Assembly: GCA_038318385.1 (NCBI GenBank)
Contig: JBBQCD010000005.1
Location: 40,066-104,065 of the forward strand
DNA: 64,000 nucleotides
Direction of reading: 5' to 3'
From: Schlegelella_A sp038318385
GTDB taxonomy: Bacteria > Pseudomonadota > Gammaproteobacteria > Burkholderiales > Burkholderiaceae_C
A program made the translations under genes and the position numbers. The notes beneath the pieces were generated by a model that had not been told where the DNA came from, did no database searches, and was given only the letters and a program-made list of their open reading frames with translations. This document shows positions 23,978 to 32,090 of this stretch, in pieces. Each line of letters opens with the position of its first letter. Position 1 is the first letter of the stretch.

Positions 23978-25465
23978 ATGCCAACATCCCAGGCTCGCGC
24001 AGGGTCGCGCCAGGTCGCGCTGCTGAAGTTCGCAGTTGCACTGACCATCGTCGGAGCGGCCGGATGGGCGAATCCCGCACACGCGATACCGGCATTCAAC
24101 CGCCAGACCGGCCAGAACTGCGTCGCCTGCCACGCCGGCGGACAGTTCCCCGAGCTGACGCCGTACGGACGCCTGTTCAAGATGACCGGCTACACCATCG
24201 GCGAGCGCGTTGCCCCGGTCTCCGGGATGGTGGTGACCAGCCTGTCGAGGGTCGCAAACACGTCCAAGAGCGACGATCCGGCGGCTGACTTCCAGAAGAA
24301 CAATCGCGCCATCCTGGCCACGGCCAGCCTGCTGATCGGGGGCAAGGTGACCGACAACATCGGTGCGTTCGCACAGGTGACATACGACCCGTATGCGACC
24401 CAGGACGCCAGCGGAAACTTCCACGGCCACAGCAACGCCGACAACATCGACATTCGCTACGCCGACCGGTTCATCAACGACCAGCGCGACCTGATCGTCG
24501 GCATCAGCGCGAACAACAACCCCTCGATCTCCGACCCCTGGAACACCGCCGCCGCCTGGATGCAGTACGTGCCGGTGCCCAGCCCCACCAGCAGCCGTTT
24601 CATCGACGGCAATTCGCCGTATCCCGGGTACGGAGCCGGCGGCAACATCGCGGGCGTCACCGCCTATGCCTTCTGGAACCGGACGATCTACGCGGAGCTC
24701 GGTGGCTACGGCACGTCCAGGGGCGTCGCCTCGTTCATGAGCGCCGGCCTGGCCGACGCCGACAAGACGAAGCTGCGGGGCATCAACCCGTACTGGCGTC
24801 TGGCCTACAACCGCGAGTGGGGTGCGCACAGCCTGATGGTGGGCGCTTCGGGCATGGTCGCGCGCGTCTACGACGACCCTCTCGACACCTCGGACCCCGC
24901 GACCACGCATCGCTTCAACGACATGGCGCTGGACATGCAGTACCAGTACCTGCTCGACCCGCATTCGGTGACGGCCCAGCTGGTCTACATGCGCAACGAG
25001 CACCGCTACCCTGCCTCGATCGCGAACCAGCCGGTCGCTTTCGTCGATGCCTCCGGAAACGCCTTGCCCAATACCAACCAGGCGGACACCAACCACCTGC
25101 TGCGTGCCAAGCTGACGTATGTGTACCAGGCCCGGTACGGCGGCAGCATCGGCGCCTTCAATCTCACCGGCAGCACCAACACTGCCAATCTCACGGCCGG
25201 CCTCGATCCCGGCACGCTCACCATCGTGACCGATCCGGCCGCCGCGGCGCCATCGACCCGTGCCGTCGACGGCAACCGCACCGGCAGCCCGGCCACCCGC
25301 GGGATCACGCTCGAGGCCTTCTGGACGCCGATCCAGTACCTGCGGATCGGCGCCCAGTACACGGCCTACAGCCGCTTCAACGGTGCCTCGACGAACTACG
25401 ACGGCTTCGGCCGCAACGCCAGCGACAACAACTCGCTGTTCATCTATGCCTGGCTGGCCTACTGA
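23978..25465 (+). CDS. Cyc2-like monoheme cytochrome fused to outer-membrane beta-barrel
   Basis: A 495-residue exported protein. A signal peptide ends near AHA36, giving a mature start IPAFNRQTGQNCVACHAGG with one c-type heme motif (Cys48, Cys51, His52) followed by FPELTPYGRLFKMTGY. This N-terminal pattern closely resembles the signature of Cyc2, the fused monoheme cytochrome-porin that moves electrons across the outer membrane in iron oxidisers. The remaining ~410 residues are rich in Asn, Tyr and short amphipathic strands and end in an aromatic residue (YAWLAY), as outer-membrane barrels do. GGAGGT five bases before the ATG fixes the start. The substrate is unproven; uncharacterised relatives may serve other donors or acceptors. 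The downstream gene encodes a c4-type cytochrome. Confidence 0.75.
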   Translation: MPTSQARAGSRQVALLKFAVALTIVGAAGWANPAHAIPAFNRQTGQNCVACHAGGQFPELTPYGRLFKMTGYTIGERVAPVSGMVVTSLSRVANTSKSDDPAADFQKNNRAILATASLLIGGKVTDNIGAFAQVTYDPYATQDASGNFHGHSNADNIDIRYADRFINDQRDLIVGISANNNPSISDPWNTAAAWMQYVPVPSPTSSRFIDGNSPYPGYGAGGNIAGVTAYAFWNRTIYAELGGYGTSRGVASFMSAGLADADKTKLRGINPYWRLAYNREWGAHSLMVGASGMVARVYDDPLDTSDPATTHRFNDMALDMQYQYLLDPHSVTAQLVYMRNEHRYPASIANQPVAFVDASGNALPNTNQADTNHLLRAKLTYVYQARYGGSIGAFNLTGSTNTANLTAGLDPGTLTIVTDPAAAAPSTRAVDGNRTGSPATRGITLEAFWTPIQYLRIGAQYTAYSRFNGASTNYDGFGRNASDNNSLFIYAWLAY

Positions 25466-25490
25466 GCCGGCCCGCCGCGGAGCCGTTCCC

Positions 25491-26135
25491 ATGAGATCCG
25501 TACCCCTTTTCCTGCTGGCGACAGCGCTGGCGATGGCCGGATGCTCGAACCTCGAGCGCTCGAGGAACCTCGCCGACGCCCGGGTCCCCGCGACGACGCT
25601 GGCGCAACAGGTCTGCTCGAACTGTCACGGCATCACCGGCAACTCCGTGTCACCGAACTTCCCGAATCTCGCCGCCCAGGTGGAAACGTACCTGGTCGCC
25701 CAGCTCACGGCGTTCAGGAGCCATGGGCGGCACGACCCGGCGGGCTTCGAGTACATGTGGGGCATCAGCCGCAATCTGACCGACGAGCAGATCAAGGGCC
25801 TGGCCGCCTATTACGCAGCGCGTCCCCTGCAGGCTCCGGCGATCAAGGGCGATCCGCTCCGCCTGGCCGCAGGGCAGGCGATCTTCGATGCCGGCGTCGC
25901 GGCGAAGGGCGTCACGCCCTGCAAGACCTGCCATGGCGCGAACGGCGAAGGCACGCCCGAGGCACCACGCATCGCCGGACAGCACGCCGACTACATCGTC
26001 AAGCAGCTGCGCGTGTTCCAGCGAACGGACGACCGTCCGGAAGGCAGCGTCATGAAGCTGGTCGCGCACGAGATGACCCGCGAGAACGTCATCGACGTTG
26101 CGGCGTACCTCCAAGGGCTGCCGCAGCGCCGCTAG
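25491..26135 (+). CDS. Diheme cytochrome c4-type lipoprotein
   Basis: A 214-residue protein with a lipobox (LAMAGC, Cys18) and two c-type heme motifs, VCSNCHG (Cys42-His46) and PCKTCHG (Cys144-His148). The two half-domains are homologous in layout, each with NFPNLAAQ or PRIAGQ followed by YLVAQL or YIVKQL, as in cytochrome c4. Methionines in FEYMW and VMKL or HEM are candidate axial ligands. It begins 25 bases after the Cyc2-like gene, so the pair probably forms an outer-membrane to periplasm electron relay, comparable to cyc2-cyc1 in Acidithiobacillus. Being a lipoprotein, it would be tethered at a membrane. Confidence 0.85.
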   Translation: MRSVPLFLLATALAMAGCSNLERSRNLADARVPATTLAQQVCSNCHGITGNSVSPNFPNLAAQVETYLVAQLTAFRSHGRHDPAGFEYMWGISRNLTDEQIKGLAAYYAARPLQAPAIKGDPLRLAAGQAIFDAGVAAKGVTPCKTCHGANGEGTPEAPRIAGQHADYIVKQLRVFQRTDDRPEGSVMKLVAHEMTRENVIDVAAYLQGLPQRR

Positions 26136-27118
26136 GCATCGACTGACAGCACGACATTGCCGCCGGCGCCCTGCTCGACGAGCTCGTGGGCTTCGGCGAT
26201 GCGCGCCAGTGGCAGCCGGGCGACGACGTTGTGTTGCAGTTCGCCGCGTTCGAGGAAGCCGCGCAGGGTGGCTTCGGCCAGCCGGCGTTCGTCGTCGGCG
26301 AGGTTGTAGACGATGAAAAAGCGCAGCCGCACGTTCCTCGAGATCAACGGGAAGAACGGCAGGCTGAACTGCGCCGCACCGCTGCCGTAGACGACGCAGT
26401 CTCCACCCGGCTTCAGCAGTTCCAGATCGAGCGCCGCGTTGGCGGCGAAATCGACCTCGACGATGCGATCCACGCCGCTCTCGCCGGTGGCTGCGCGCAG
26501 CCGCTCGGCGACGTTCTCGCGGCGGTAATCGATGACGGTATCGGCTCCGGCGGCGTGTGCGAGCGCCGCCTTCTCCTCGCTGCTGACCGTGGCGGCGACG
26601 TGGCGGGCGCCGAGGCGGCGCGCGAACTGCACCGCGTAGTGGCCGACCGCGCCGGCGCCGCCGGCGACGAGCACGGTCTTGCCGGCGACGCCACCGTCGA
26701 TCAGCACCGCGTGGGCGGCGGTCAGCGCCGGGATGCCGAAGCAGGCGGCGGCGGCATCGTCGACCCCGGCCGGTAGCGCCACCGCCTGGCGTTGCGGCAC
26801 GACGATGAATTGCGCCGCCGTTCCGTTCGGTCGGCCCCAGGCGCCGTTCCAGACCCAGACCCGCTCACCGACGCGGCCGGCATCGACGCCGCCACCGACC
26901 GCGTCGACGACGCCCATGCCGTCGCTGTGCGGGACGATGCGCGGGAACGGCATCACCGCGCTGCGCAGGCCGGCGCGCGATTTCACGTCCGACGGGTTGA
27001 CGCCGGACCATTGCAGGCGCACACGGACTTCACCGGCCGACGGTTGCGGATCCGGCAAGTCGCCGAGTTTCAGCACGTCGCGGGCGGCGCCGGTGCGTTC
27101 GTAGAAGGCTGCGCGCAT
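26132..27118 (-). CDS. Zinc-independent NADPH:quinone reductase-like MDR
   Basis: A 328-residue medium-chain dehydrogenase/reductase. The N-terminal GroES-like domain (GEVRVRLQWSGVNPSDVKSRAG) lacks catalytic and structural zinc cysteines. The Rossmann motif VAGGAGAVGHYAVQFARRLGA and SSEEKAALAHAAGADTVIDYR are typical of quinone oxidoreductase/zeta-crystallin proteins. It reduces quinones or enones with NADPH. It lies 92 bases downstream of soxA on the same strand, so it may be read through from that operon, but no functional link is evident. Its 3' end overlaps the stop region of the c4 gene by four bases. Confidence 0.88.
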   Translation of the reverse strand: MRAAFYERTGAARDVLKLGDLPDPQPSAGEVRVRLQWSGVNPSDVKSRAGLRSAVMPFPRIVPHSDGMGVVDAVGGGVDAGRVGERVWVWNGAWGRPNGTAAQFIVVPQRQAVALPAGVDDAAAACFGIPALTAAHAVLIDGGVAGKTVLVAGGAGAVGHYAVQFARRLGARHVAATVSSEEKAALAHAAGADTVIDYRRENVAERLRAATGESGVDRIVEVDFAANAALDLELLKPGGDCVVYGSGAAQFSLPFFPLISRNVRLRFFIVYNLADDERRLAEATLRGFLERGELQHNVVARLPLARIAEAHELVEQGAGGNVVLSVDA

Positions 27119-27210
27119 GGCCGATCTCTCCTTGATGACGAGCGATTGTCGAGGCTGGCGGCGGAGCGCGCTGCGAGCCCGGCTTTGTGCGCGTTCCGGC
27201 GCCGTCGGCC

Positions 27211-28002
27211 TCAGGGCCGCACCGCCGGCGCCTCCATGCGCATCCCCGCCGCACGCTGGGCGAGATACAGCTCGAGTTCGACGAGCTCCGGTGCGCCATA
27301 GGCGAACGGCTCGGCGCGCACGCCGCTCATGCAGCCGCGCAGGCGCCGCTGCAGCGAGCCGAGCCCCTGCCACTCGAGGCGGTAGAGCGGATAGCCGGTC
27401 GGATGCGCCTGCGGGATCGCGCTGCCGCCCAGCCGCCGGCCCGCCTGCCCGTCATGACACTGCGCGCAGGCGAGGTCGAGCTGGCCGATGCGCTGGCGAT
27501 AGCGCGCGGCGCCGCGGGCGCGGTCGGGGTCGAGCCGCGGGTCGAGAGGCGGCGCGATCGGCAGGCCGCGCGACTGCAGCGCCACGAAGGCCTGGAGTGC
27601 CAGAAGCTCGTCGCCTTCGGCGCGCCAGCCGTCGGTGCCCTGGTGGCGTTCACGACAGAGGTTGATGCGGCCGGCGAGCGTCACGGCATGTCGCGTCGGC
27701 TCGTCGTAGGCGGGATAGCGCGCTGCCACGCCCCGCATCGTCTCCTCTGCGGCGCCGTGGCAGTCCGCGCACGAACGCCCGGATGGACGCTCGGCGCGGC
27801 CCCACAGGGCAGCACCATCGCGCACCCACAACATCGCCGGGTTGAGGGTGTCGTCTTCCTGCATCGCCCGGGTCTGCGGGCTCATGAAATCGAATCCCGA
27901 GCGGCGCGCGTCGGCGGGCGCGTCGGCAGCACCGCTCGCGCCCCAAGCGGCCACTGCGCCCGCCACGACAACCCGCAAGGCCGCCCGCAGCCCCGGCTTC
28001 AT
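27211..28002 (-). CDS. soxA: Sulfur oxidation c-type cytochrome SoxA (diheme type)
   Basis: A 263-residue periplasmic cytochrome with an N-terminal signal. Heme motifs are SCADCHG (Cys78-His82) and ACAQCHDG (Cys179-His183). The INLCRERHQG segment and the active-site cysteine in LRGCMSG (Cys224, the persulfide-forming heme ligand) are SoxA hallmarks. SoxXA oxidatively couples thiosulfate to the SoxY cysteine. Two CxxCH motifs place it in the diheme SoxA class. Its ATG overlaps the soxZ stop (ATGA). It is the last sox gene; soxB and soxCD are absent. Confidence 0.93.
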   Translation of the reverse strand: MKPGLRAALRVVVAGAVAAWGASGAADAPADARRSGFDFMSPQTRAMQEDDTLNPAMLWVRDGAALWGRAERPSGRSCADCHGAAEETMRGVAARYPAYDEPTRHAVTLAGRINLCRERHQGTDGWRAEGDELLALQAFVALQSRGLPIAPPLDPRLDPDRARGAARYRQRIGQLDLACAQCHDGQAGRRLGGSAIPQAHPTGYPLYRLEWQGLGSLQRRLRGCMSGVRAEPFAYGAPELVELELYLAQRAAGMRMEAPAVRP

Positions 28003-28319
28003 GCGACGGTGATCGCGACGCGCTCGGTCTGGGCGAAGCCGTTGTCGCCTTCCCAGGCGAACGTGAGCGTGCCGCTGACGGTCGCGAGCGTGTGGAAGAC
28101 GATCAGCGGATTCGCCGCGATCGCCGGATGGAGCTCGGCCGCGAACACGAGCTCGTCGTCGTAGCGGCAGCTGAAGCGCCGAATCAGGTTGCGCGGCAGG
28201 ACCTTGCCGTCGTCGCCGGCGCGGTAGCCGGTTTCCATCGGATGCGCGATCAACGTGCGGATCTCGACGATGTCGCCGCGCCGGGCGCCGCGCGTCACAT
28301 CGATCAGGGTGCGTGCCAT
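27999..28319 (-). CDS. soxZ: Thiosulfate oxidation carrier complex protein SoxZ
   Basis: A 106-residue protein of normal SoxZ length. The pattern KxGDIVEIRTLIAHPMETGYR is recognisable (here RRGDIVEIRTLIAHPMETGY), followed by NLIRRFSCRYDDELVFAAELHPAIAANP and a C-terminal beta-sandwich strand (GTLTFAWEGDNG). SoxZ pairs with SoxY in the periplasm and has no signal of its own, being co-exported with SoxY. It starts 45 bases after soxY and overlaps soxA by four bases. Confidence 0.95.
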   Translation of the reverse strand: MARTLIDVTRGARRGDIVEIRTLIAHPMETGYRAGDDGKVLPRNLIRRFSCRYDDELVFAAELHPAIAANPLIVFHTLATVSGTLTFAWEGDNGFAQTERVAITVA

Positions 28320-28364
28320 GGCGTCTCGACCTCGGGCCCGTTCGTGTCGTCGCTGCCGGCGGCG

Positions 28365-28853
28365 CTACGACTCGACGCAGGCGGCGAGCGTGACGATGAC
28401 GTCGACGCTCTCCTGCCAGAAACTGCTGTCGCTCATCTGCGCGACCGCGACGAGCTTCTGCGAGGTCGCCAGGCGGATGCGCGTGGCGACCCGGGCACGG
28501 CCGGCGCGCGGACCGAGCGAGAAGACGACGACATCGCGTTGCGGGTTGCGCTCGTTGAAGACGGCGATGGCGCGGACATGATCGTCGGCTGTCATCGGGC
28601 TGTCGACGCTGACGCTGATCGGCACCGCGTTGCCGTTCTCGACCAGGGCGGCGATCTCGAGGTGAACCCGCCCGCTCGCCACCGGCGCGCCCGAGGCGAA
28701 GGTCCGGATGGCCGCGGCCAGATCCCCCTCGGCGGCCACGGCCGCCGGCCGCACCGCGATGGCCATGCCGGCAACGAGGGCCGAGCCCAGCACCTGCCGG
28801 CGCGTCGCCGACGGCGCCGACGCGACCGGTGTGTGCCCGCGCGGTGCGCTCAT
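28365..28853 (-). CDS. soxY: Thiosulfate oxidation carrier SoxY with atypical C-terminal arm
   Basis: A 162-residue protein with a Tat signal (TRRQVLGSALVAG, twin Arg at 18-19) and the SoxY fold (VPISVSVDSPMTADDHVRAIAVFNERNPQRDV, ATRIRLATSQKLVAVAQMSD). SoxY normally ends in the flexible Gly-Gly-Cys-Gly-Gly arm that carries the sulfur substrate. Here the end reads VTLAACVES: Cys159 is present but the flanking glycines are not, and three residues follow. The codons are unambiguous and no frameshift restores the motif. It overlaps soxX by four bases. Confidence 0.88.
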   Translation of the reverse strand: MSAPRGHTPVASAPSATRRQVLGSALVAGMAIAVRPAAVAAEGDLAAAIRTFASGAPVASGRVHLEIAALVENGNAVPISVSVDSPMTADDHVRAIAVFNERNPQRDVVVFSLGPRAGRARVATRIRLATSQKLVAVAQMSDSSFWQESVDVIVTLAACVES

Positions 28854-29395
28854 GGGCGCAGCGTCGCCAGGTAGGCGACGACGTCCTCAACCTGCTGGGC
28901 ATCGAGCACCGGCCGCCTTTGCCAAGGCCTGCCGACCTGCACCAGTCCGTCGGTTCGGTGGTACGACGGCATGATCGATCCAGGGTCGAGGCGCTTGCCG
29001 TCGACGATCCTCAGCCGCAACTGGCCCGGCGTCCAGCGCGACCCCGCGCCGCGCAGATCGGGTGCGAGGTTGCCCTGGAAGCGCTCCTCGGCTATCGGCG
29101 CACCGTGGCACAGCAGGCACAGGCCCGTCTGCCGGCTGGCGACGATCGCGCGGCCGCGCTGGGCATCGCCGGGCACGCCGGTCAGTGCGTTCGGGATCGC
29201 ATCGCCGACGACGCTGTAGCGCGCCACGCCCGGACTTTCGGCGACTGCGACTGCGGACGCGACCGCGCTCTCCTCGGCATCGGCTCGACCCGGTGCCGCG
29301 GCCAAGAGCGCGAGCAAGAGGGCAGTGACGGGACGGAGCGCGGGTTGCCTCCACCGAGCGGCATGGGCACCACGAGGGCTCGAGCCCGTCGCCAT
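28850..29395 (-). CDS. soxX: Sulfur oxidation c-type cytochrome SoxX
   Basis: A 181-residue periplasmic monoheme cytochrome. A signal peptide spans residues ~20-40. The heme motif is GLCLLCHG (Cys93-His97), followed by QGNLAPDLRGAGSRWTPGQLRLRIVDGKRLDPGSIMPSYHRTDG with Met142 as the distal ligand, and QQVEDVVAYLATL at the end, all typical of SoxX. It forms the SoxXA complex. Its ATG lies one base after the stop of the molybdenum hydroxylase large subunit, and its own stop overlaps soxY, so it bridges two functional modules in one transcript. Confidence 0.93.
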   Translation of the reverse strand: MATGSSPRGAHAARWRQPALRPVTALLLALLAAAPGRADAEESAVASAVAVAESPGVARYSVVGDAIPNALTGVPGDAQRGRAIVASRQTGLCLLCHGAPIAEERFQGNLAPDLRGAGSRWTPGQLRLRIVDGKRLDPGSIMPSYHRTDGLVQVGRPWQRRPVLDAQQVEDVVAYLATLRP

Positions 29396-29396
29396 C

Positions 29397-31586
29397 TCAA
29401 GCCTTCTTCAGGCTGTGGTTCTTCAGCGGCAGGTCGCGGATGCGCCGACCGGTGGCGGCGAAGATCGCGTTCAGCACCGCCGGCGCGGCCACCGCGATCG
29501 TCGGTTCGCCGACACCGCCCCAGAAGCCGCCCGACGGCATCACGATCGTCTCGACCTTCGGCATCTGTTCCATCTGCAGGACCGGATAGGTGCTGAAGTT
29601 GTCCTGCTCGATGCGCCCGTCCTTGACGGTGCATTCGCCGTAGAGCGCCGCGGAGAGACCGTATGCGAAAGACCCCTCGACCTGGGCCTCGATCTGCTGC
29701 GGGTTCACGGCGTGCCCCGGATCCGTGGCGGCGACGATGCGGTGGACCGTCAGCGCGCCGTCGTCGGCCACCGAGACCTCGGCGCAGGCCGCGACATAGC
29801 TGCCGAAGCCCATGACCTGGGCAAGTCCGCGACCGACGCCCTTCGGCGCGGGCCGATCCCAGCCGACCCGCTCGGCCACCGCGTTCAGCACCGCCAGGTG
29901 CTTGGGCGACTTCGCCAGCAGCTTGCGCCGCAGGGCGAGCGGGTCCTGTCCCATCGCATGGGCGAGTTCGTCGATGAAGCTCTCGACATAGATCGCGTTG
30001 TGGTTCAGGTTCACGCCGCGCCAGAAGCCTGGCGGCACGTGCGGGTTGCGCATCGCGTGGTCGATCAGCAGGTTCGGGATCGCGTAGCCGAAGGCGCCCT
30101 CGTTGCCGCCGCCGTTGAGGCCCTGGAAGACCACCGGATCCCTGCCGTTCTGCAGGTTCTGCGGGAAGAGACCGGCGAGGATCGACTGGCCCGAGATGCG
30201 CATGTGCAGGCCGGAGACATTGCCGTCGCGATCGAGCCCCGCCGTCATCCGGCACTGCGTGATCGGGTGGTAGCGGCCGTGCGTCATGTCTTCCTCGCGC
30301 GACCAGATCAGCTTGACCGGCGTGCCCGGGAACTGCTTCGCGATGGCTACCGCCTGGTGCACCCAGTCGTGGGCGCCGCGCCGGCCGAAGCCGCCGCCGA
30401 GATTGAGCTTGTGGACGTCGCACTTCGAGATCGGCAATCCGGCGGCCTCGGCCGTCGCCGCGAGCGCCGCCTCGCCGTTCTGCGTCGGCGCCCAGACTTC
30501 GCAACGCTCCGGCGTCCAGCGCGCGGTGGCGTTCATCGTCTCCATCGTCGCGTGGTTCTGGTACGGATACGAATAGTCGGCCGTCACCGTGCGCGCCGCG
30601 GCGCCGAGCGCCTGGCGCGCGTCTCCCGCCTGGTTGCCGACGATCGCTTCCGGCGCGTCGAGCCCGGCCTTCAGCAACGTCGCGATGCTCGCGCTGGAGG
30701 CCGCCCGATGCGGACCTTCGTCCCAGACGATCGGCAGCGCATCGAGTGCGCTCTTCGCGCGCCACCAGGTGTCGGCAACGACCGCCACCGCGCTGTCACC
30801 CACCGGAACGACCCTGCGGACGCCGGGCCGGGCAGCGATCGCGGCGGCGTCGAAGCTCTTCACCTTGCCGCCGAACACCGGGCAGTCGCGGATGGCCGCG
30901 TTCAGCATGCCCGGCAGCTTCAGGTCCATCCCGTAGACCTGGGAACCGTCGACCTTGCCGGCGGTGTCGAGGCGGGCCACCCGCTGGCCGGCGATCTTCC
31001 AGTCCTTCGGGTCCTTCAACGCCACGTCGGTCGGCGCGGCGAGCTTCGCCGCCGCCTCGCTGACCTTGCCATAGGTGGTGGTGCGTCCGCTCGGACGGTG
31101 CGTGATGACGCCGCGCGCCGCGCTGCATTCACCGACCGGTGCCTTCCAGCCATCGGCCGCGGCCTGCACCAGCATCATGCGAGCCGCCGCGCCGCCCTTG
31201 CGCACGTAGTCGTGCGATTCGCGCACGCCGCGGCTGCCGCCGGTCGAAAAGCTGCCCCAGACGCGATTGCGCGCGAGGTTCTGCCCGGGGGTCGGGTACT
31301 CGGTCGTGACGCGGGCCCAGTCGCAGTCGAGCTCCTCGGCCACGAGCTGCGCCAAGCCGGTGAGCGTGCCCTGCCCCATCTCGGAACGGGCCACCCGGAT
31401 CACCACCGTCTCATCTGGCCGGACGACGACCCAGCAGTTCATCTCGGTGGGCACCGTCGTCCCCTGCGCCGACGCGGAACCCAGGAACGGCACGTGGAAG
31501 GCGACCACCAGACCGCCCGCCGCCACCGAGCTGCCGAGGAATCCGCGTCGCGAGACCTCGGTCGATCCGACTTCCTGGGTGTTCAT
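29397..31586 (-). CDS. Molybdopterin-binding hydroxylase large subunit (IorB/xanthine dehydrogenase family)
   Basis: A 729-residue protein with a Tat signal (SRRGFLGSSVAAGG, residues 12-25), so it is exported. Domain features include RVARSEMGQGTLTGLAQLVAEELDCDW, VWGSFSTGGSRGVRESHDYVRKGGA, KLNLGGGFGRRG and the active-site glutamate loop GGFWGGVGEPTIAVAAPAVLNAI. This is the membrane-associated or periplasmic IorB-like type, which hydroxylates N-heterocycles or oxidises aldehydes and sends electrons to cytochromes. The substrate is unknown. It starts 11 bases after the 2Fe-2S subunit and ends one base before soxX. Confidence 0.9.
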   Translation of the reverse strand: MNTQEVGSTEVSRRGFLGSSVAAGGLVVAFHVPFLGSASAQGTTVPTEMNCWVVVRPDETVVIRVARSEMGQGTLTGLAQLVAEELDCDWARVTTEYPTPGQNLARNRVWGSFSTGGSRGVRESHDYVRKGGAAARMMLVQAAADGWKAPVGECSAARGVITHRPSGRTTTYGKVSEAAAKLAAPTDVALKDPKDWKIAGQRVARLDTAGKVDGSQVYGMDLKLPGMLNAAIRDCPVFGGKVKSFDAAAIAARPGVRRVVPVGDSAVAVVADTWWRAKSALDALPIVWDEGPHRAASSASIATLLKAGLDAPEAIVGNQAGDARQALGAAARTVTADYSYPYQNHATMETMNATARWTPERCEVWAPTQNGEAALAATAEAAGLPISKCDVHKLNLGGGFGRRGAHDWVHQAVAIAKQFPGTPVKLIWSREEDMTHGRYHPITQCRMTAGLDRDGNVSGLHMRISGQSILAGLFPQNLQNGRDPVVFQGLNGGGNEGAFGYAIPNLLIDHAMRNPHVPPGFWRGVNLNHNAIYVESFIDELAHAMGQDPLALRRKLLAKSPKHLAVLNAVAERVGWDRPAPKGVGRGLAQVMGFGSYVAACAEVSVADDGALTVHRIVAATDPGHAVNPQQIEAQVEGSFAYGLSAALYGECTVKDGRIEQDNFSTYPVLQMEQMPKVETIVMPSGGFWGGVGEPTIAVAAPAVLNAIFAATGRRIRDLPLKNHSLKKA

Positions 31587-31597
31587 GGGCAGGTCCT

Positions 31598-32062
31598 TCA
31601 CGCCTGGGCCGGGCCACCGGCCGCGGCGAGCTTGATGGCCGCGCGCACGCGGTTGTAGGTGCCGCAGCGGCAGATGTTGGTCATCGCCGCGTCGATGTCG
31701 GCATCGGTCGGCTTCGGCTTGGCGGCGAGCAGCGCGGCCGCCGCCATCAGCATCCCCGACTGGCAAAAGCCGCATTGCGGCACGTCGAGCGCGACCCAGC
31801 TGCGCTGCAGCGCGCTCGACGCGTTCGGCGCCAGGCCCTCGATCGTCACGATCTTCTCGGTGGCGCCGACGCTGGACACCGGACGCACGCAGGAGCGGGT
31901 CGGCACGCCGTCGATGTGCACGGTGCAGGCGCCGCACTGGGCGATGCCGCAGCCGTACTTGGTGCCCGTCAATCCCAGCTGCTCGCGCAAGACCCAGAGC
32001 AGAGGCGTATCCGGTTCGGCATCGAACGCGCGCGCGCTGCCGTTGACGTTCAAGCTGGCCAT
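31598..32062 (-). CDS. 2Fe-2S subunit of molybdenum hydroxylase (IorA/CoxS family)
   Basis: A 154-residue electron-transfer subunit. The N-terminal plant-ferredoxin domain carries GCGIAQCGACTVHIDG plus the fourth Cys in SCVRPV. The C-terminal helical domain carries CGFCQSGML and ICRCGTYNRVR. These bind two [2Fe-2S] clusters that link the molybdopterin subunit to an external acceptor. ATG 32062 (MASLNVNG) is the family start; an in-frame extension to 32089 is less likely. It is first in the run with the large subunit and soxXYZA. No FAD subunit is present, which is normal for the IorAB type. Confidence 0.92.
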   Translation of the reverse strand: MASLNVNGSARAFDAEPDTPLLWVLREQLGLTGTKYGCGIAQCGACTVHIDGVPTRSCVRPVSSVGATEKIVTIEGLAPNASSALQRSWVALDVPQCGFCQSGMLMAAAALLAAKPKPTDADIDAAMTNICRCGTYNRVRAAIKLAAAGGPAQA

Positions 32063-32090
32063 GCGGTGACTCCTGTCGATCCGCCGCATG

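Noticed and set aside
29325..31658. A 777-codon open frame on the plus strand opposite the molybdenum hydroxylase gene
   Set aside because: It is antisense to a protein with clear catalytic motifs; its translation is Arg/His/Gly-rich without any domain. High-GC coding DNA often leaves the opposite strand open.
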